A stretch of 64,000 nt of DNA from Fimenecus sp045632525 (GTDB lineage: Bacteria > Bacillota > Clostridia > Oscillospirales > Acutalibacteraceae), in the NCBI GenBank assembly GCA_045632525.1, contig JAZQWV010000017.1, positions 1 to 64,000 on the forward strand. The letters are read 5' to 3'. The notes under the pieces were generated by a model that was not told where the DNA came from, did no database searches, and worked only from the letters and a program-made list of their open reading frames with translations. Both the position numbers and the translations under genes were made by a program. Below are positions 53,822 to 63,463 of this stretch, one piece after another; the first letter of the stretch is position 1; each line of letters opens with the position of its first letter.

Positions 53822-55911
53822 TATTTTGCTTTTATCTTAATAATCTCGTTATATCCCATTCCGCGCACGGTTACAGGAATACCAACATTCTTGAGATATG
53901 CACCACTCTTTTCGTATTTGTTTTTGCCTATTTTGAGTTTGTATATTTTGTTATCATCAAGTCCCATAAATCTTAATGGGATTTCTTTTTGCATAAATCT
54001 TGTAACTACTGATGACAAGAAACCAACTGCTTCTGTTTTGTCTTCTGTCACATAGAGATTGAAAAGAATTTCGTCACGGTCTGGGTCAAGAATTCTATAA
54101 AGGTCACCTAACTGCACAATGTGACGGATTTCTTTATAAAGGCTAACATTCTTTCTTGCAGTTGCAAGGTCAGTAAGGCTATATTTTGTAAGGTTTCCAC
54201 CAACACCGAGAGAACCTTGCATTGCAACATGGAATCTGAAGTCAAGACTCATTGGTGGGTTATACCAGTTAACATCAGTCACCCAAGCACGCATAACCTT
54301 TGTTGGACGAAGATATGTAAACCATTTTTGCATCATCATTCGGTCAATAGCACTTGTGTTGTCAGATGTCCAGACCTGGTCATAGTGTAAGAGTGCACCA
54401 TAGTCACTACGACCACCACCTGATGAACAACTTTCAAAAGCAACATCAGGGTGTTTTTCTTTAAGGCGGTCAACAATATCGTAAACTGCCTGAGTGTGAC
54501 GAAGCCACAACTCTTGTGGGCAATCAAGATTTTCTGCGCCTGTTTCAGAAAGTGGACGGTTCATATCCCACTTGATATATTTGATGTTGTGTTCAGTGAG
54601 CATTGTATCAAGTCTGTCGAAAATGTATTCCTGAACATCAGGTCGAGTCATATTAAGAACTAACTGATGACGAAGTGTGTGGGCTGTTCTTGTATCATAA
54701 TGATATGCCCAGTCGGGATGCTCACGGAACAAATCAGAATCAGGATTCACCATTTCAGGCTCAAACCAAAGACCGAAGTCCATGCCTAATTTGTTGACAT
54801 TTTTAATAAGTTCATCAAGTCCCTTAGGGAACTTCTTCTTGTTAACAAACCAGTCGCCAAGTCCTGCTCTGTCGTGATTACGAGCACCAAACCAACCGTC
54901 GTCCATAACAAAAAGTTCAACACCCATTGCAGCAGCAAGTTTTGCAAGCTTTGTCTGGTCCTTTGTGTTAACATCAAATTCTGTTGCTTCCCAAGAGTTA
55001 TAAAGAACAGGTAAAATTTTGTCATTAAACTGTTTTGGTAAAACATGATTAATTGCAAATCTGTTCATCTGACGGCTCATTTCACCGAAGCCTTGTGAAG
55101 AATATCCACAGAATACAGCAGGAGTTTCGAGAGTCTCGTCTGCCTTTAATTCATATTTAAAATCGTGGTCGTTGAGACCTAATGAAATTCTTGTTGTATA
55201 GAAAAGGTCACGAGTGCAAAGCACCTTGAAGTTACCACTATAAGCAAGTGAGCCAAAGTAAACATCACCTTGGTTTTCATCAGCATTCTGATATGCTATG
55301 AAATATGGTGACTGGTTGTGTCCGCTTGTGCCACGCTTACTGTCGAATACGAGTGCACCACCTTCGAGTGTTGACTCTGTTTCAACATATTCGCCACCCC
55401 AAGAACCATTTGTGTTTTTGAATGTGTATGGATATTGTGATGGAAGAGTGAGTTCAGCAGAGAAAACTCTGTCAATGATAATTGTGCCATCACCTGTGTT
55501 TTTAATCTCTGCCCAACGGGTAATAATGTCGTCATTATCTTGAACTTTGTATTTGAGCGCGATTTGCAACGGATAAACCTTATCTTTGAGTGTTACTGTA
55601 AGTGCATTGTCTTCTGCTTTTGCATCAACAAATTCTAACTCAATTTCACGGCATTTGTCAGGGAACTGCACTTTCAAATTGCTTTCGCGATACATAATGC
55701 CACCAAAAACGGTGAATTCCTGACGAGCCATATCAAGACTTGTGTGATTCGAGTTTTCGTCCCAAATTTCCTTTATTTCATAGTCAGAAACAAGGCATTT
55801 TTTACCCCAATGGATATGACGGTTGTTTCCGTTTTTATCAATGCCTAAAACATAATGAGTGTTTTTGGTTTCAAGAACAAAAATATTGTTTTTGAGAATA
55901 TGAATTGCCAT
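53821..55911 (-). CDS. GH36 alpha-galactosidase, cytoplasmic
   Basis: Removes alpha-1,6-galactose from raffinose-type oligosaccharides or melibiose. The 696-residue length and architecture fit the large GH36 enzymes: an N-terminal beta-supersandwich (1-300), then a TIM barrel with LFVMDDGWFGARN (near 333), the nucleophile Asp449 in YIKWDMNRP and the acid/base Asp517 in WTSDNTSAID. ESCSSGGGR (near 493) contacts substrate. There is no signal peptide, so the sugar must be imported; five GPH/MFS carriers are encoded in the window but none is adjacent. GGGGGATTAAATT precedes the ATG, and it is monocistronic. Confidence 0.95.
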   Translation of the reverse strand: MAIHILKNNIFVLETKNTHYVLGIDKNGNNRHIHWGKKCLVSDYEIKEIWDENSNHTSLDMARQEFTVFGGIMYRESNLKVQFPDKCREIELEFVDAKAEDNALTVTLKDKVYPLQIALKYKVQDNDDIITRWAEIKNTGDGTIIIDRVFSAELTLPSQYPYTFKNTNGSWGGEYVETESTLEGGALVFDSKRGTSGHNQSPYFIAYQNADENQGDVYFGSLAYSGNFKVLCTRDLFYTTRISLGLNDHDFKYELKADETLETPAVFCGYSSQGFGEMSRQMNRFAINHVLPKQFNDKILPVLYNSWEATEFDVNTKDQTKLAKLAAAMGVELFVMDDGWFGARNHDRAGLGDWFVNKKKFPKGLDELIKNVNKLGMDFGLWFEPEMVNPDSDLFREHPDWAYHYDTRTAHTLRHQLVLNMTRPDVQEYIFDRLDTMLTEHNIKYIKWDMNRPLSETGAENLDCPQELWLRHTQAVYDIVDRLKEKHPDVAFESCSSGGGRSDYGALLHYDQVWTSDNTSAIDRMMMQKWFTYLRPTKVMRAWVTDVNWYNPPMSLDFRFHVAMQGSLGVGGNLTKYSLTDLATARKNVSLYKEIRHIVQLGDLYRILDPDRDEILFNLYVTEDKTEAVGFLSSVVTRFMQKEIPLRFMGLDDNKIYKLKIGKNKYEKSGAYLKNVGIPVTVRGMGYNEIIKIKAK

Positions 55912-55951
55912 AATTTAATCCCCCAAGAATTAAAATTTTTCCTATGAGTTT

Positions 55952-55980
55952 AGTATAGCAATAAAAGAATATAAAAGCAA
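55952..55980 (-). promoter_or_regulatory. SigA-type promoter for alpha-galactosidase
   Basis: On the minus strand TTGCTT and TATACT are separated by 17 bases, 41 bases before the start codon. Confidence 0.65.
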
Positions 55981-55984
55981 TAAA

Positions 55985-56016
55985 AAAGCAGAATTCAAAA
56001 TGTAGAATTCTGCTTT
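55985..56016 (-). terminator. Terminator after spoIVA
   Basis: AAAGCAGAATTC and GAATTCTGCTTT form a 12-bp stem with an 8-base loop and a T run on the minus strand, six bases after the spoIVA stop. Confidence 0.85.
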
Positions 56017-56021
56017 GTGTT

Positions 56022-57500
56022 TTATAGGATTATGCACAAAAGACCGTTGCAACCTTCGTTGATAACTCTTTCAAGGGTTTCTTGGAATTTCATTCGCGCG
56101 TCAGTTGGCATGTGATAAAGTTTGTTGCGAAGTCCTTCGTTAACAAGTTCGTTGAGAGATTTGCCAAAAATATTTGATTCCCAGATTTTGTTAGGGTCTT
56201 CTTCAAAGCCTTCAAGCAAATATTTCACAAGTTCTTCTGACTGGCTTTCACTACCCACAATAGGGGCTACTTCGGTCTGAATATTGGCTTTAAGAAGATG
56301 AATTGATGGTGCTGAAGCAGAGAGACGCACGCCATAGCGTCCACCTTGTTTCACAATTTCAGGCTCTTCAAGAGAAAGTTCCGAAAGTGTTGGCATAACA
56401 ATACCATAACCCGTTGTTTCAACTTCATCAAGAGCAGATTTAATTCGTGCATATTCATTTTTAATGCCCGATAATTCTTTAAGACAAGCTAACAAACTTT
56501 GCTCGCTGTCGATTGAAAGCCCCGTTTCTTCTTCAAGAATTTTATAGAATAATCCGTTATTCATATGGACTGAAAGCCACGCGCTACCGATACTCAAATC
56601 CATATTCTTGATTTTTGCACCTGCAATGTGCTCGCATTCACAAAGACTTTCTGTCATAATGCTGATGTCACGGACAAATTCGATATTTTGAATTGAGTCT
56701 AAAACATATTTATATGTTTCTGCTTTTAACCAATGGTCCTGTGGCAAAGAAACTAACCATAATGGCAAGTCAACGCCGATTTCTTTAACAGGGAATTCAA
56801 AAAGAATTTGTGTGATAATCTCTTTTATTTCTTGCTCACGAAGTTCAAGGCAATTGACCGCCATAACAGGCACGCGATATTTTGCTGACAACTCGTTGCA
56901 CAGTTTCTGTGCACTTTCACCGTTGGGGTACATACAGTTGAGTAATACCACAAAAGGTTTGTTGAGTTCTTTTAACTCATTGATAACTCGTTCTTCTGCT
57001 TCTTCATATTCGTCACGGGGAATATCGCTAATGCTACCATCAGTAGTAACTACTAATCCAATTGTTGAGTGCTCGGTTATGACTTTTTTTGTGCCGATTT
57101 CAGCAGCCATATTAAATGGAATTTCGTTTTCATACCAAGGTGTACGCACCATTCTTGGCTGGTCACCCTCAATATATCCTAATGAGCTTGGAACAATATA
57201 TCCAACGCAGTCAATCATTCGTACATTAAAACTCGCGTTGTCAGGCAATGTGATTTTAACAGCGTTTTCAGGGATGAATTTAGGCTCGGTTGTCATAATT
57301 GTGCGTCCCGCAGAAGATTGGGGCAATTCGTCATTTGCCCTTTCTCGCATAGCGTCATTTTCCATATTCGGAAGCACAACGCAGTCCATAAACTTTTTGA
57401 TAAAGGTTGATTTTCCAGTTCTCACAGGGCCAACCACACCGATATAAATATCTCCACCTGTACGCACGGCAATGTCGTTATAAATACTTGTGTTACTCAT
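56022..57500 (-). CDS. spoIVA: Stage IV sporulation protein A
   Basis: ATPase that polymerises on the forespore outer membrane and forms the base layer of the spore coat. From the ATG at 57500 it has 492 residues, the same length as the B. subtilis protein. The Walker A motif GPVRTGKS places Lys30 at the position of the B. subtilis catalytic Lys30. TTEPKFIPENAV and MIDCVGYIVPSSLGYIEG follow as in all orthologues. The C-terminus (RVINEGCNGLLCIIL) keeps the hydrophobic membrane-anchoring end. An in-frame GTG nine bases earlier is part of the leader; AAGGGGTGA serves the ATG. sipL lies 12 bases upstream, so the two are co-transcribed. This marks the organism as a spore former. Confidence 0.97.
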   Translation of the reverse strand: MSNTSIYNDIAVRTGGDIYIGVVGPVRTGKSTFIKKFMDCVVLPNMENDAMRERANDELPQSSAGRTIMTTEPKFIPENAVKITLPDNASFNVRMIDCVGYIVPSSLGYIEGDQPRMVRTPWYENEIPFNMAAEIGTKKVITEHSTIGLVVTTDGSISDIPRDEYEEAEERVINELKELNKPFVVLLNCMYPNGESAQKLCNELSAKYRVPVMAVNCLELREQEIKEIITQILFEFPVKEIGVDLPLWLVSLPQDHWLKAETYKYVLDSIQNIEFVRDISIMTESLCECEHIAGAKIKNMDLSIGSAWLSVHMNNGLFYKILEEETGLSIDSEQSLLACLKELSGIKNEYARIKSALDEVETTGYGIVMPTLSELSLEEPEIVKQGGRYGVRLSASAPSIHLLKANIQTEVAPIVGSESQSEELVKYLLEGFEEDPNKIWESNIFGKSLNELVNEGLRNKLYHMPTDARMKFQETLERVINEGCNGLLCIIL

Positions 57501-57512
57501 TTTCTTCACCCC

Positions 57513-59042
57513 TTACATTATTGGTATCAACAGTTTGCATTTTTTCTCGATAATTCCGTCAGAAATATTGTTTTCACGGATAATCGCATCAACTGTTGTG
57601 TTGTATTTTTCTGCAATATTCCAAAGACTTTCATTTGCTTCGGCAAAATAGATTGTCAAAGATGCGGTTTTCACCTTTTTGCACTTTGTTTTATCAATGG
57701 TAATTTCAGTTGCAACGCTTTTTTCAGTTTCACCGAAAACAAATCCGTGAACGTTGATTTCAACTCTTGTGTCGAGACGATTACTGTCGCTAATCATAAA
57801 ACTTGATGCAGAAACTGTGCAGACAGGTTGGCAAGAAATCACATCTTTGTCACATTGCAAGGGTTTTGAATATTCAAATGGAATTTGTCTTTGTGCAAAA
57901 AGTGTATCGCCGTTGGAGTCGTCATAAATTATGTCAGCGGTCACTTCACCGTTGATGTTCACAACACCGTCACCGATAATGAATTTTGATGTGATGTCGT
58001 TACAAATAAAACTATGTACTTTTGCAACTCCCGATGTGCCAAGGTCACAAACTCCGCGACAAAGAAATGTGTCGTCAATTTTTTCTTCGAGGGTTGGCAC
58101 ATAAACTATTGTCTTTTTGATGTCACATTCATATTTGGTTGAATAAGCATCTTTAACTGATGCAACACTTCGGGTTTTGTAGCCACAAATGGATAAATCC
58201 AACACGGCAGAAGCATCTAAAAGATTTTTATTCCCTGCAGAATCAAAACGATTGCGGATGTCTAAATTTACAAGTGAAAGTGTAGCATCAAGCACACAAT
58301 CATCTGTGATTTCGGGTGCTTCGATAATCTGATTTATTGCGATTATGCTTTCAAAGATTTCAATGTCGCAACTGTCTTGCAATGAGAGTACGGCTTTTAT
58401 GTTGAGGTCGGCTTTCAAAAATATTTTATTCGAAATAACTTTGATTTCATTAATAATAGGTGTGGCACAAGATGAAATAATTGCACCGATTGGCTCTGTG
58501 ATAGATGACGGGTCAAGTGTCTCAGAAACAGAAAAACTTTTTTCAGAGACACAGACAAGATTGCAAATTTCATTTTTTTCTTGACGGATTGTTATACCGT
58601 CACCTTCGGCAGATGCAATGAATTCGCAAGGCTTTTTGCAGTTCGATTTTGCAAAAACAGTGACAGCACCGTGCACTTCAAAACGGCGTTGTCCCGATAC
58701 TCTGTAATTGACATAATCAGTTTTTGCACCAACATAAATGCAGGTTGCATCAGTGCTTTTTAGTTCAAGTTGTTTTGAGAAGTTGAGTGTCTGCTCAAAG
58801 CATCTTACTTTGCCTTGTTCACAGATATAAAGTACACGCACAAGGCAAGTGCATTCGGCAGAAATTCTGTCGCCGTTGATTTGATGAGAAGTTACCCCCG
58901 GTGTGCAAGTACATCTGAGAATTCTCACAATATCGGGTAAATATTCGGGCAAGGTGATATCGCAGTCAACTGAATATTCAGCATTGCCCTGAAAATTGGT
59001 TTCGCAGACTGAAATCTGGTCTTTATGCACATTGAAATCCAT
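57513..59042 (-). CDS. sipL: SPOCS (DUF3794) and LysM protein, SipL/SpoVID-type spore coat morphogenesis factor
   Basis: The 509-residue protein starts with NFQGNAEYSVDCDITLPEYL, the opening of a DUF3794/SPOCS domain. Further SPOCS-like repeats follow (about 190-290 and 310-420, for example VNINGEVTADIIYDD). It ends in a LysM domain, YFAEANESLWNIAEKYNTT with the usual AIIRENNI, from about residue 460. This is the architecture of C. difficile SipL, which binds SpoIVA through its LysM domain, and it parallels B. subtilis SpoVID. AAAGGAGAGATTAT precedes the ATG. The direct adjacency to spoIVA supports the assignment. No sporulation sigma promoter was assigned. Confidence 0.85.
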   Translation of the reverse strand: MDFNVHKDQISVCETNFQGNAEYSVDCDITLPEYLPDIVRILRCTCTPGVTSHQINGDRISAECTCLVRVLYICEQGKVRCFEQTLNFSKQLELKSTDATCIYVGAKTDYVNYRVSGQRRFEVHGAVTVFAKSNCKKPCEFIASAEGDGITIRQEKNEICNLVCVSEKSFSVSETLDPSSITEPIGAIISSCATPIINEIKVISNKIFLKADLNIKAVLSLQDSCDIEIFESIIAINQIIEAPEITDDCVLDATLSLVNLDIRNRFDSAGNKNLLDASAVLDLSICGYKTRSVASVKDAYSTKYECDIKKTIVYVPTLEEKIDDTFLCRGVCDLGTSGVAKVHSFICNDITSKFIIGDGVVNINGEVTADIIYDDSNGDTLFAQRQIPFEYSKPLQCDKDVISCQPVCTVSASSFMISDSNRLDTRVEINVHGFVFGETEKSVATEITIDKTKCKKVKTASLTIYFAEANESLWNIAEKYNTTVDAIIRENNISDGIIEKKCKLLIPIM

Positions 59043-59130
59043 ATAATCTCTCCTTTATCGTCTTTGCATTTCAATCAAAATGTATGACGAGAGAAATAAT
59101 AATATGACAAGCAGAGCAAAGACTTTGTCT

Positions 59131-59303
59131 TTGCAACGATATAAATTTCTTGAGAAATTTTCGATATATGTTGCACATTCGATATGTTGCAAGCAACTCG
59201 ATATGTTCACTTCGTGAACGAGAATTTATATCATATCGAGCCGACAGGCATATCGATTTTGCAGAATGCAAAAATATCGAGCAAGCATTGGCTTGCATAT
59301 CGA
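59131..59303. repeat. Modular hairpin array with ATATCGA blocks
   Basis: TCGATAT blocks on the left face ATATCGA blocks on the right, and between successive blocks sit different small hairpins: TTGCAAGCAA, TTCACTTCGTGAA, GCCGACAGGC, TTTTGCAGAATGCAAAA and GCAAGCATTGGCTTGC. An AAATTTCTTGAGAAATTT hairpin lies at the left edge. The whole can fold as one branched cruciform. It fills most of the 314-base gap between the sipL and dus genes, which contains no gene; the dus promoter must lie within or just after it. Confidence 0.75.
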
Positions 59304-59356
59304 CAATTCATAAAAACTATGTTAAAATATCAACATAAATTCAAACGAGGTAATTT

Positions 59357-60322
59357 ATGAAAATCGGTAATGTTGAAATTCAAGGTAAAACTGTATTAGC
59401 ACCAATGGCGGGGGTAGCAGACCGTGCCTTTCGTGAACTTTGTGTTGACTATGGTGCAAGCTATGTAGTCAGCGAAATGATAAGTTCAAAAGGCGTATCT
59501 ATGGGTGACAGAAAATCAAAAGATTTAGCATTTCTTTCCGAAAAAGAACGCCCTGCTGCAATTCAGATTTTTGGCTCTGACCCCGTGATTATGGCACAAA
59601 GTGTTGAACAAGTTATGCAGTTTAGCCCTGAAATAATTGATATAAATATGGGGTGTCCTGCACCTAAAATTGCGGGCAACGGCGGTGGTGCATCACTCTC
59701 TAAGAACCCCGAATTAGCAGAAAAAATAGTGAAAGCAGTCGTTGAAGCATCACCTGTACCAGTAACCGTAAAAATCCGTATGGGTTGGGACTTTGAAAAT
59801 GTCAACGCAGTTGAAATGGCTAAAAGAGCAGAAAATGCAGGGGCAAGTGCAATAACTGTTCACGGCAGAACAAGAAATCAAATGTATTCTCCACCCGTTG
59901 ATAGAAACATTATTGCAGAAGTAAAAAAGAGTGTTTCAATTCCAGTAATTGGTAATGGAGATATAATTGACGAGCAATCAGCAGCAATTATGTTTGAAGA
60001 AACAAATTGTGACCTTATTATGATTGGTCGTGGCGCGTTGGGGCGTCCTTGGGTCTTCTCTCAAATCAATGCTTATTTAGAGCATGGCAGAGTAATACCT
60101 GAACCACCTGTAACTGAAAGAATGAGAGTAATGCTTAAACATATTGAAACTCTTTGTGGATATAAAGGTAATTATGTCGGTATGCGTGAAGCAAGAAAAC
60201 ACGCAGGGTGGTATACAAAAGGACTTCGTGGCGCTGCGAAATATCGTCAGGAATTAGGCACTATTGAAACGCTGGAACAATTACAAGAAATCGCATATAA
60301 AATTTGTGTAGATAATCAGTAA
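59357..60322 (+). CDS. dusB: tRNA-dihydrouridine synthase, DusB family
   Basis: FMN- and NADPH-dependent enzyme that reduces uridine in tRNA D-loops. The 321-residue protein starts KIGNVEIQGKTVLAPMAGVA, with the FMN-binding MAG motif. The catalytic cysteine is Cys100 in INMGCPAPKIAGNGGG. ITVHGRTRNQMYSPP near 167 and MIGRGALGRPWVF near 220 complete the phosphate-binding sites. ACGAGGTAATTT precedes the ATG. It is alone between a repeat array and a terminator. The gene symbol follows family resemblance; which uridine is modified is not shown. Confidence 0.92.
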   Translation: MKIGNVEIQGKTVLAPMAGVADRAFRELCVDYGASYVVSEMISSKGVSMGDRKSKDLAFLSEKERPAAIQIFGSDPVIMAQSVEQVMQFSPEIIDINMGCPAPKIAGNGGGASLSKNPELAEKIVKAVVEASPVPVTVKIRMGWDFENVNAVEMAKRAENAGASAITVHGRTRNQMYSPPVDRNIIAEVKKSVSIPVIGNGDIIDEQSAAIMFEETNCDLIMIGRGALGRPWVFSQINAYLEHGRVIPEPPVTERMRVMLKHIETLCGYKGNYVGMREARKHAGWYTKGLRGAAKYRQELGTIETLEQLQEIAYKICVDNQ

Positions 60323-60326
60323 AAAA

Positions 60327-60355
60327 AAGACACCTGGAAAGGTGTCTTTCGTTTT
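60327..60355. terminator. Terminator between dus and AraC genes
   Basis: AAAGACACCT, a GGAA loop and AGGTGTCTTT with T's on one side and A's on the other, between convergent genes. Confidence 0.85.
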
Positions 60356-60366
60356 GCGCTTTGCAC

Positions 60367-61599
60367 TTAAAATTTTAGTGAGTCTTCACGATATTCTTTT
60401 GGGGTTTTGCCCATGATTTTTTTGAAAGTTTTGGTGAAATAGTTTACATCAAAAATTCCGCAATGTTGAGCGATTGCCTGAATCTGCATGTTGGTTGATG
60501 TGAGAAGAAAAGCGGCGTGGTCGATTCTCTTTTTTGAAACATATTCTGTGAGAGTTACACCTGTTTCTTTTTTGAAAAGAGATGAGAGATAACTCGCATT
60601 TACATTAAGAAGTTCTGCTTGTTTATGCAAACTCAAATCAGCAGTTAAATCAGAGTCAATCAAAGTTATGGCTTTTTGTACCATCATTGAATAATTTTTC
60701 ATGGAATGCTTTTTAACCAAGTCGCAATATTTGTAAATCATATCGTGCATCATATCAATGCCTTCTTGCACGGCTTTGATTTTCTCGACTTTCTTTGCAA
60801 ATTCACTTGAAACCTTATCAATATAAAATGGGTGAACACCACCTTGCTCAGCAGCCTTACGGAAAAGTACATTTGCAACAATTACATAATTCTTCATATT
60901 GCGAACAGGGTCAGGCACTCTCATTTCAAGCATAAGTTCAGATGAAATGCTGATAATTTGTTCTGCTTTGTGGGTGATGCCCTGACTTACTGCTTTCATC
61001 AACTGTCTTTCACCCTCATAACGACTTTCAATAAGTTGCATTGCAAGTAAAGGGTCGTCAATCTGCTGGCTCAATTTTTCAACAACTTCTGGGAAAGATT
61101 TTTCATTAGGTATAAGACTTAATTTTTGTGTTGTAAAATTATCCATACTACCCCAAAGTTCAACGCCCAACGCGTTAAAGAGTGAACGGATAATATCTTC
61201 GTCAGTATAGACAGGGACAGTTGTATAATATTTTTCAATTTGATTACGAAGGGATTGTGGAACATTATATCGTGTGGCAGATTCAATAATAGTCTTTTGT
61301 GTTATTTCAAAATTGATATAAGGTCCTGCTATAAATGTTTTTTGACAATCAGTTTCAGGAAGAAGAATAAAAATATAATTGCAACTAAAACTGTCAGTAA
61401 GTTTCAAAATAGTGTTTTCTTTTAAAGTCTCGTGACGAGTACAGAAAAGTTGGTTATAATCATCAGGAAGTCCTAATGAGTCGCGCAGTCCACGGTCTGC
61501 TAAACGATAAGAAGTATCGTCAGCAGAAATGATACAGTTGTTTATTCGATAATTATCAAGTATTTTGCGAAAAAAATCTAACTTTGTTTCGTAATACAT
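60367..61599 (-). CDS. AraC-family transcriptional regulator
   Basis: The 410-residue regulator has a C-terminal double helix-turn-helix: LHKQAELLNVNASYLSSLFK (near 325) and MQIQAIAQHCGIFDVNYFTK (near 375), ending KIMGKTPKEYRED, the AraC consensus. The N-terminal 300 residues are not a classical cupin. They look like the PocR-type or other sensor found in Clostridial AraC proteins, with a helical segment (TTVPVYTDEDIIRSLFNALG) in the middle. GGGGATTGAATT precedes the ATG. It is divergent from two GPH transporters across a 211-base A+T-rich gap without other genes, so it probably activates them in response to an imported sugar. Confidence 0.88.
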   Translation of the reverse strand: MYYETKLDFFRKILDNYRINNCIISADDTSYRLADRGLRDSLGLPDDYNQLFCTRHETLKENTILKLTDSFSCNYIFILLPETDCQKTFIAGPYINFEITQKTIIESATRYNVPQSLRNQIEKYYTTVPVYTDEDIIRSLFNALGVELWGSMDNFTTQKLSLIPNEKSFPEVVEKLSQQIDDPLLAMQLIESRYEGERQLMKAVSQGITHKAEQIISISSELMLEMRVPDPVRNMKNYVIVANVLFRKAAEQGGVHPFYIDKVSSEFAKKVEKIKAVQEGIDMMHDMIYKYCDLVKKHSMKNYSMMVQKAITLIDSDLTADLSLHKQAELLNVNASYLSSLFKKETGVTLTEYVSKKRIDHAAFLLTSTNMQIQAIAQHCGIFDVNYFTKTFKKIMGKTPKEYREDSLKF

Positions 61600-61810
61600 A
61601 ATTCAATCCCCATTGATAAGTGTCTTATATTATTATCGTATAAATTTTGGTAAAAATCAATAAAAAACTAAAAATAATACATAAAAAAATGAAAAAAATA
61701 CTCACTAAATACACTATACATAAGTTAAAATATTAACATAGCAAATGGTAAGGGACAAATATGCCCTGATTTGACTAAAAAAGGAAAAATATTTAAGGGG
61801 GATTTCCAAA

Positions 61811-63316
61811 ATGGCAAAAGAGAAAAAACTCGATGCTAACGGTTACCGCAAATTTGGTATGCGCGACTCAGTAGCTTATATGATGGGCGATTTGGGTTGC
61901 AATATGTCATTTGCACTTAAAGGCACAATGGCACTTTTCTGGACGCAGGTTATGGGTCTTAGTGCATGGTACTCACTTCTTCTTATTGTAGTTCAGGTAT
62001 GGGACGCAATTAACGACCCACTTATCGGCTCAATTATTGATGCTGATAAAAGAAAGTATAAGAGAAATAAGTTTTTACAGTACATATTAGTAGGTTCAAT
62101 CGGACTTATTATTGGTGGTGCTTGTTGCTTTATTCCTGCAACAAAAGCTCCACTTGTTGCAAAGATTGCAATTTTCATTGGTGGTTATGTACTTTGGGAT
62201 GCTTTCTACACAATAGCAAACGTTCCTTATGGCTCACTTTTATCACTCATTTCTTCTGACGATGCCGACAGAGCTTCTCTTTCTGCTTGGCGTTCAATCG
62301 GTGGTATGCTTGGTAATATGGTACCAATGGTTGTATTCCCATTCATTATTTATAATGAAGACGAATCACTTAACGGAACTAGAGTATTTATAATGGCTCT
62401 CATTATGGGCGTTGTTGGATTTATCTGCTTCCAAGTTATGGTTAGAAACACTGAAATTCGTGTTGATACAGAAGTACAGTGCAACGAAGACCAGCCTAAA
62501 TTCAATGTTTTCAAGGCTATGGGCAACTTTGTTAAAAACAGACCTGCAGTTGGTGCTACACTTGCTGCTATGGGTATGTTTATCGGTATGCAGGGTGCTA
62601 CAACAGCTGTTACAGTTACATTCCAAATCTATTTTGATAATACAAAGATTTCAGGTCTTGTTTCAATGTTCGCAATGATTCCTATCGTAGTCTTCACACC
62701 ACTTGCTCGTAAGATGGTTAAGAAGTATGGTAAGAAAGAACTTTCATCAATTGGTTCAATTTGTTACATTGTTGGTGCAGCTATTCTCTTACTTGCACCA
62801 CTTGGAATTATTCCTGTTACAGAAGAAAACACAAAGCTTGACTTAATCATTTATATTGTTGGACAGCTTATTTGTGCATTGGGTCTTGGTATTTACTCAA
62901 CAGTTTCTTGGGCTATGATGGGTGACGCTATTGACTACAACGAGTGGAAAACAGGTACTCGTGAAGAAGGTACTGTATATTCACTTCACTCATTCTTCCG
63001 TAAACTTGCTCAGGGCGTAGGACCTGCTGTTGCAGTTGCAATTATGGGTACTATGGGTTATGTAAATAACAGTGCTCCTGACGCAAATGGCAAATTCACA
63101 GCTATTGATGTTAATTTGCTTAGCTGGGAAGTAGCTTGCGACATTCGTATGCTTGTTGCTATTCTTTACCTTGTTGCTGGTATCTTCCAGTTCATTGGTC
63201 TTGGTCTTGTATATAACCTTGACAAGAAAACACTCGCAACAATGCAAGCAGAACTTGCAGAAAGACGCGAAAGAGCAGAAGTAATGAGCGACGAAAGAAA
63301 AGCATTGTACAAATAA
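61811..63316 (+). CDS. GPH-family sugar:cation symporter (MFS)
   Basis: The 501-residue protein has about 12 transmembrane helices. The GPH signature VQVWDAINDPLIGSIIDADK lies at about residues 62-81 with an intact Asn-Asp-Pro. DAIDYNEWKTGTREEGTVYS near 373 is the second family motif, followed by a conserved helix. AAGGGGGATTTCCAAA gives a strong ribosome site. It is divergent from an AraC regulator and followed by a terminator and then by a second GPH gene. Proteins of this type often carry beta-glucuronides, xylosides or galactosides; which one cannot be told. Confidence 0.9.
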   Translation: MAKEKKLDANGYRKFGMRDSVAYMMGDLGCNMSFALKGTMALFWTQVMGLSAWYSLLLIVVQVWDAINDPLIGSIIDADKRKYKRNKFLQYILVGSIGLIIGGACCFIPATKAPLVAKIAIFIGGYVLWDAFYTIANVPYGSLLSLISSDDADRASLSAWRSIGGMLGNMVPMVVFPFIIYNEDESLNGTRVFIMALIMGVVGFICFQVMVRNTEIRVDTEVQCNEDQPKFNVFKAMGNFVKNRPAVGATLAAMGMFIGMQGATTAVTVTFQIYFDNTKISGLVSMFAMIPIVVFTPLARKMVKKYGKKELSSIGSICYIVGAAILLLAPLGIIPVTEENTKLDLIIYIVGQLICALGLGIYSTVSWAMMGDAIDYNEWKTGTREEGTVYSLHSFFRKLAQGVGPAVAVAIMGTMGYVNNSAPDANGKFTAIDVNLLSWEVACDIRMLVAILYLVAGIFQFIGLGLVYNLDKKTLATMQAELAERRERAEVMSDERKALYK

Positions 63317-63337
63317 TAATTCAATTTGATATTTACT

Positions 63338-63375
63338 GAACGGTGATGGTAAAATCCACCACCGTTCTTTTTTTG
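63338..63375 (+). terminator. Terminator between the two GPH genes
   Basis: GAACGGTG and CACCGTTC with an inner TGG/CCA pair, then T7. It may only attenuate read-through into the next gene. Confidence 0.85.
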
Positions 63376-63463
63376 TAAAACAATACTTGAAAATTGAGTG
63401 TAGTTGAGATAGAATAATAACAAGCATTTTGCTAATATGAACATTGGAAAGAATGTGGAAAAA

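Noticed and set aside
59131..59303. Spaced repeats resembling a small CRISPR array
   Set aside because: The blocks are only 7 bases, change orientation at the centre, and the material between them is self-complementary. No cas genes are nearby.
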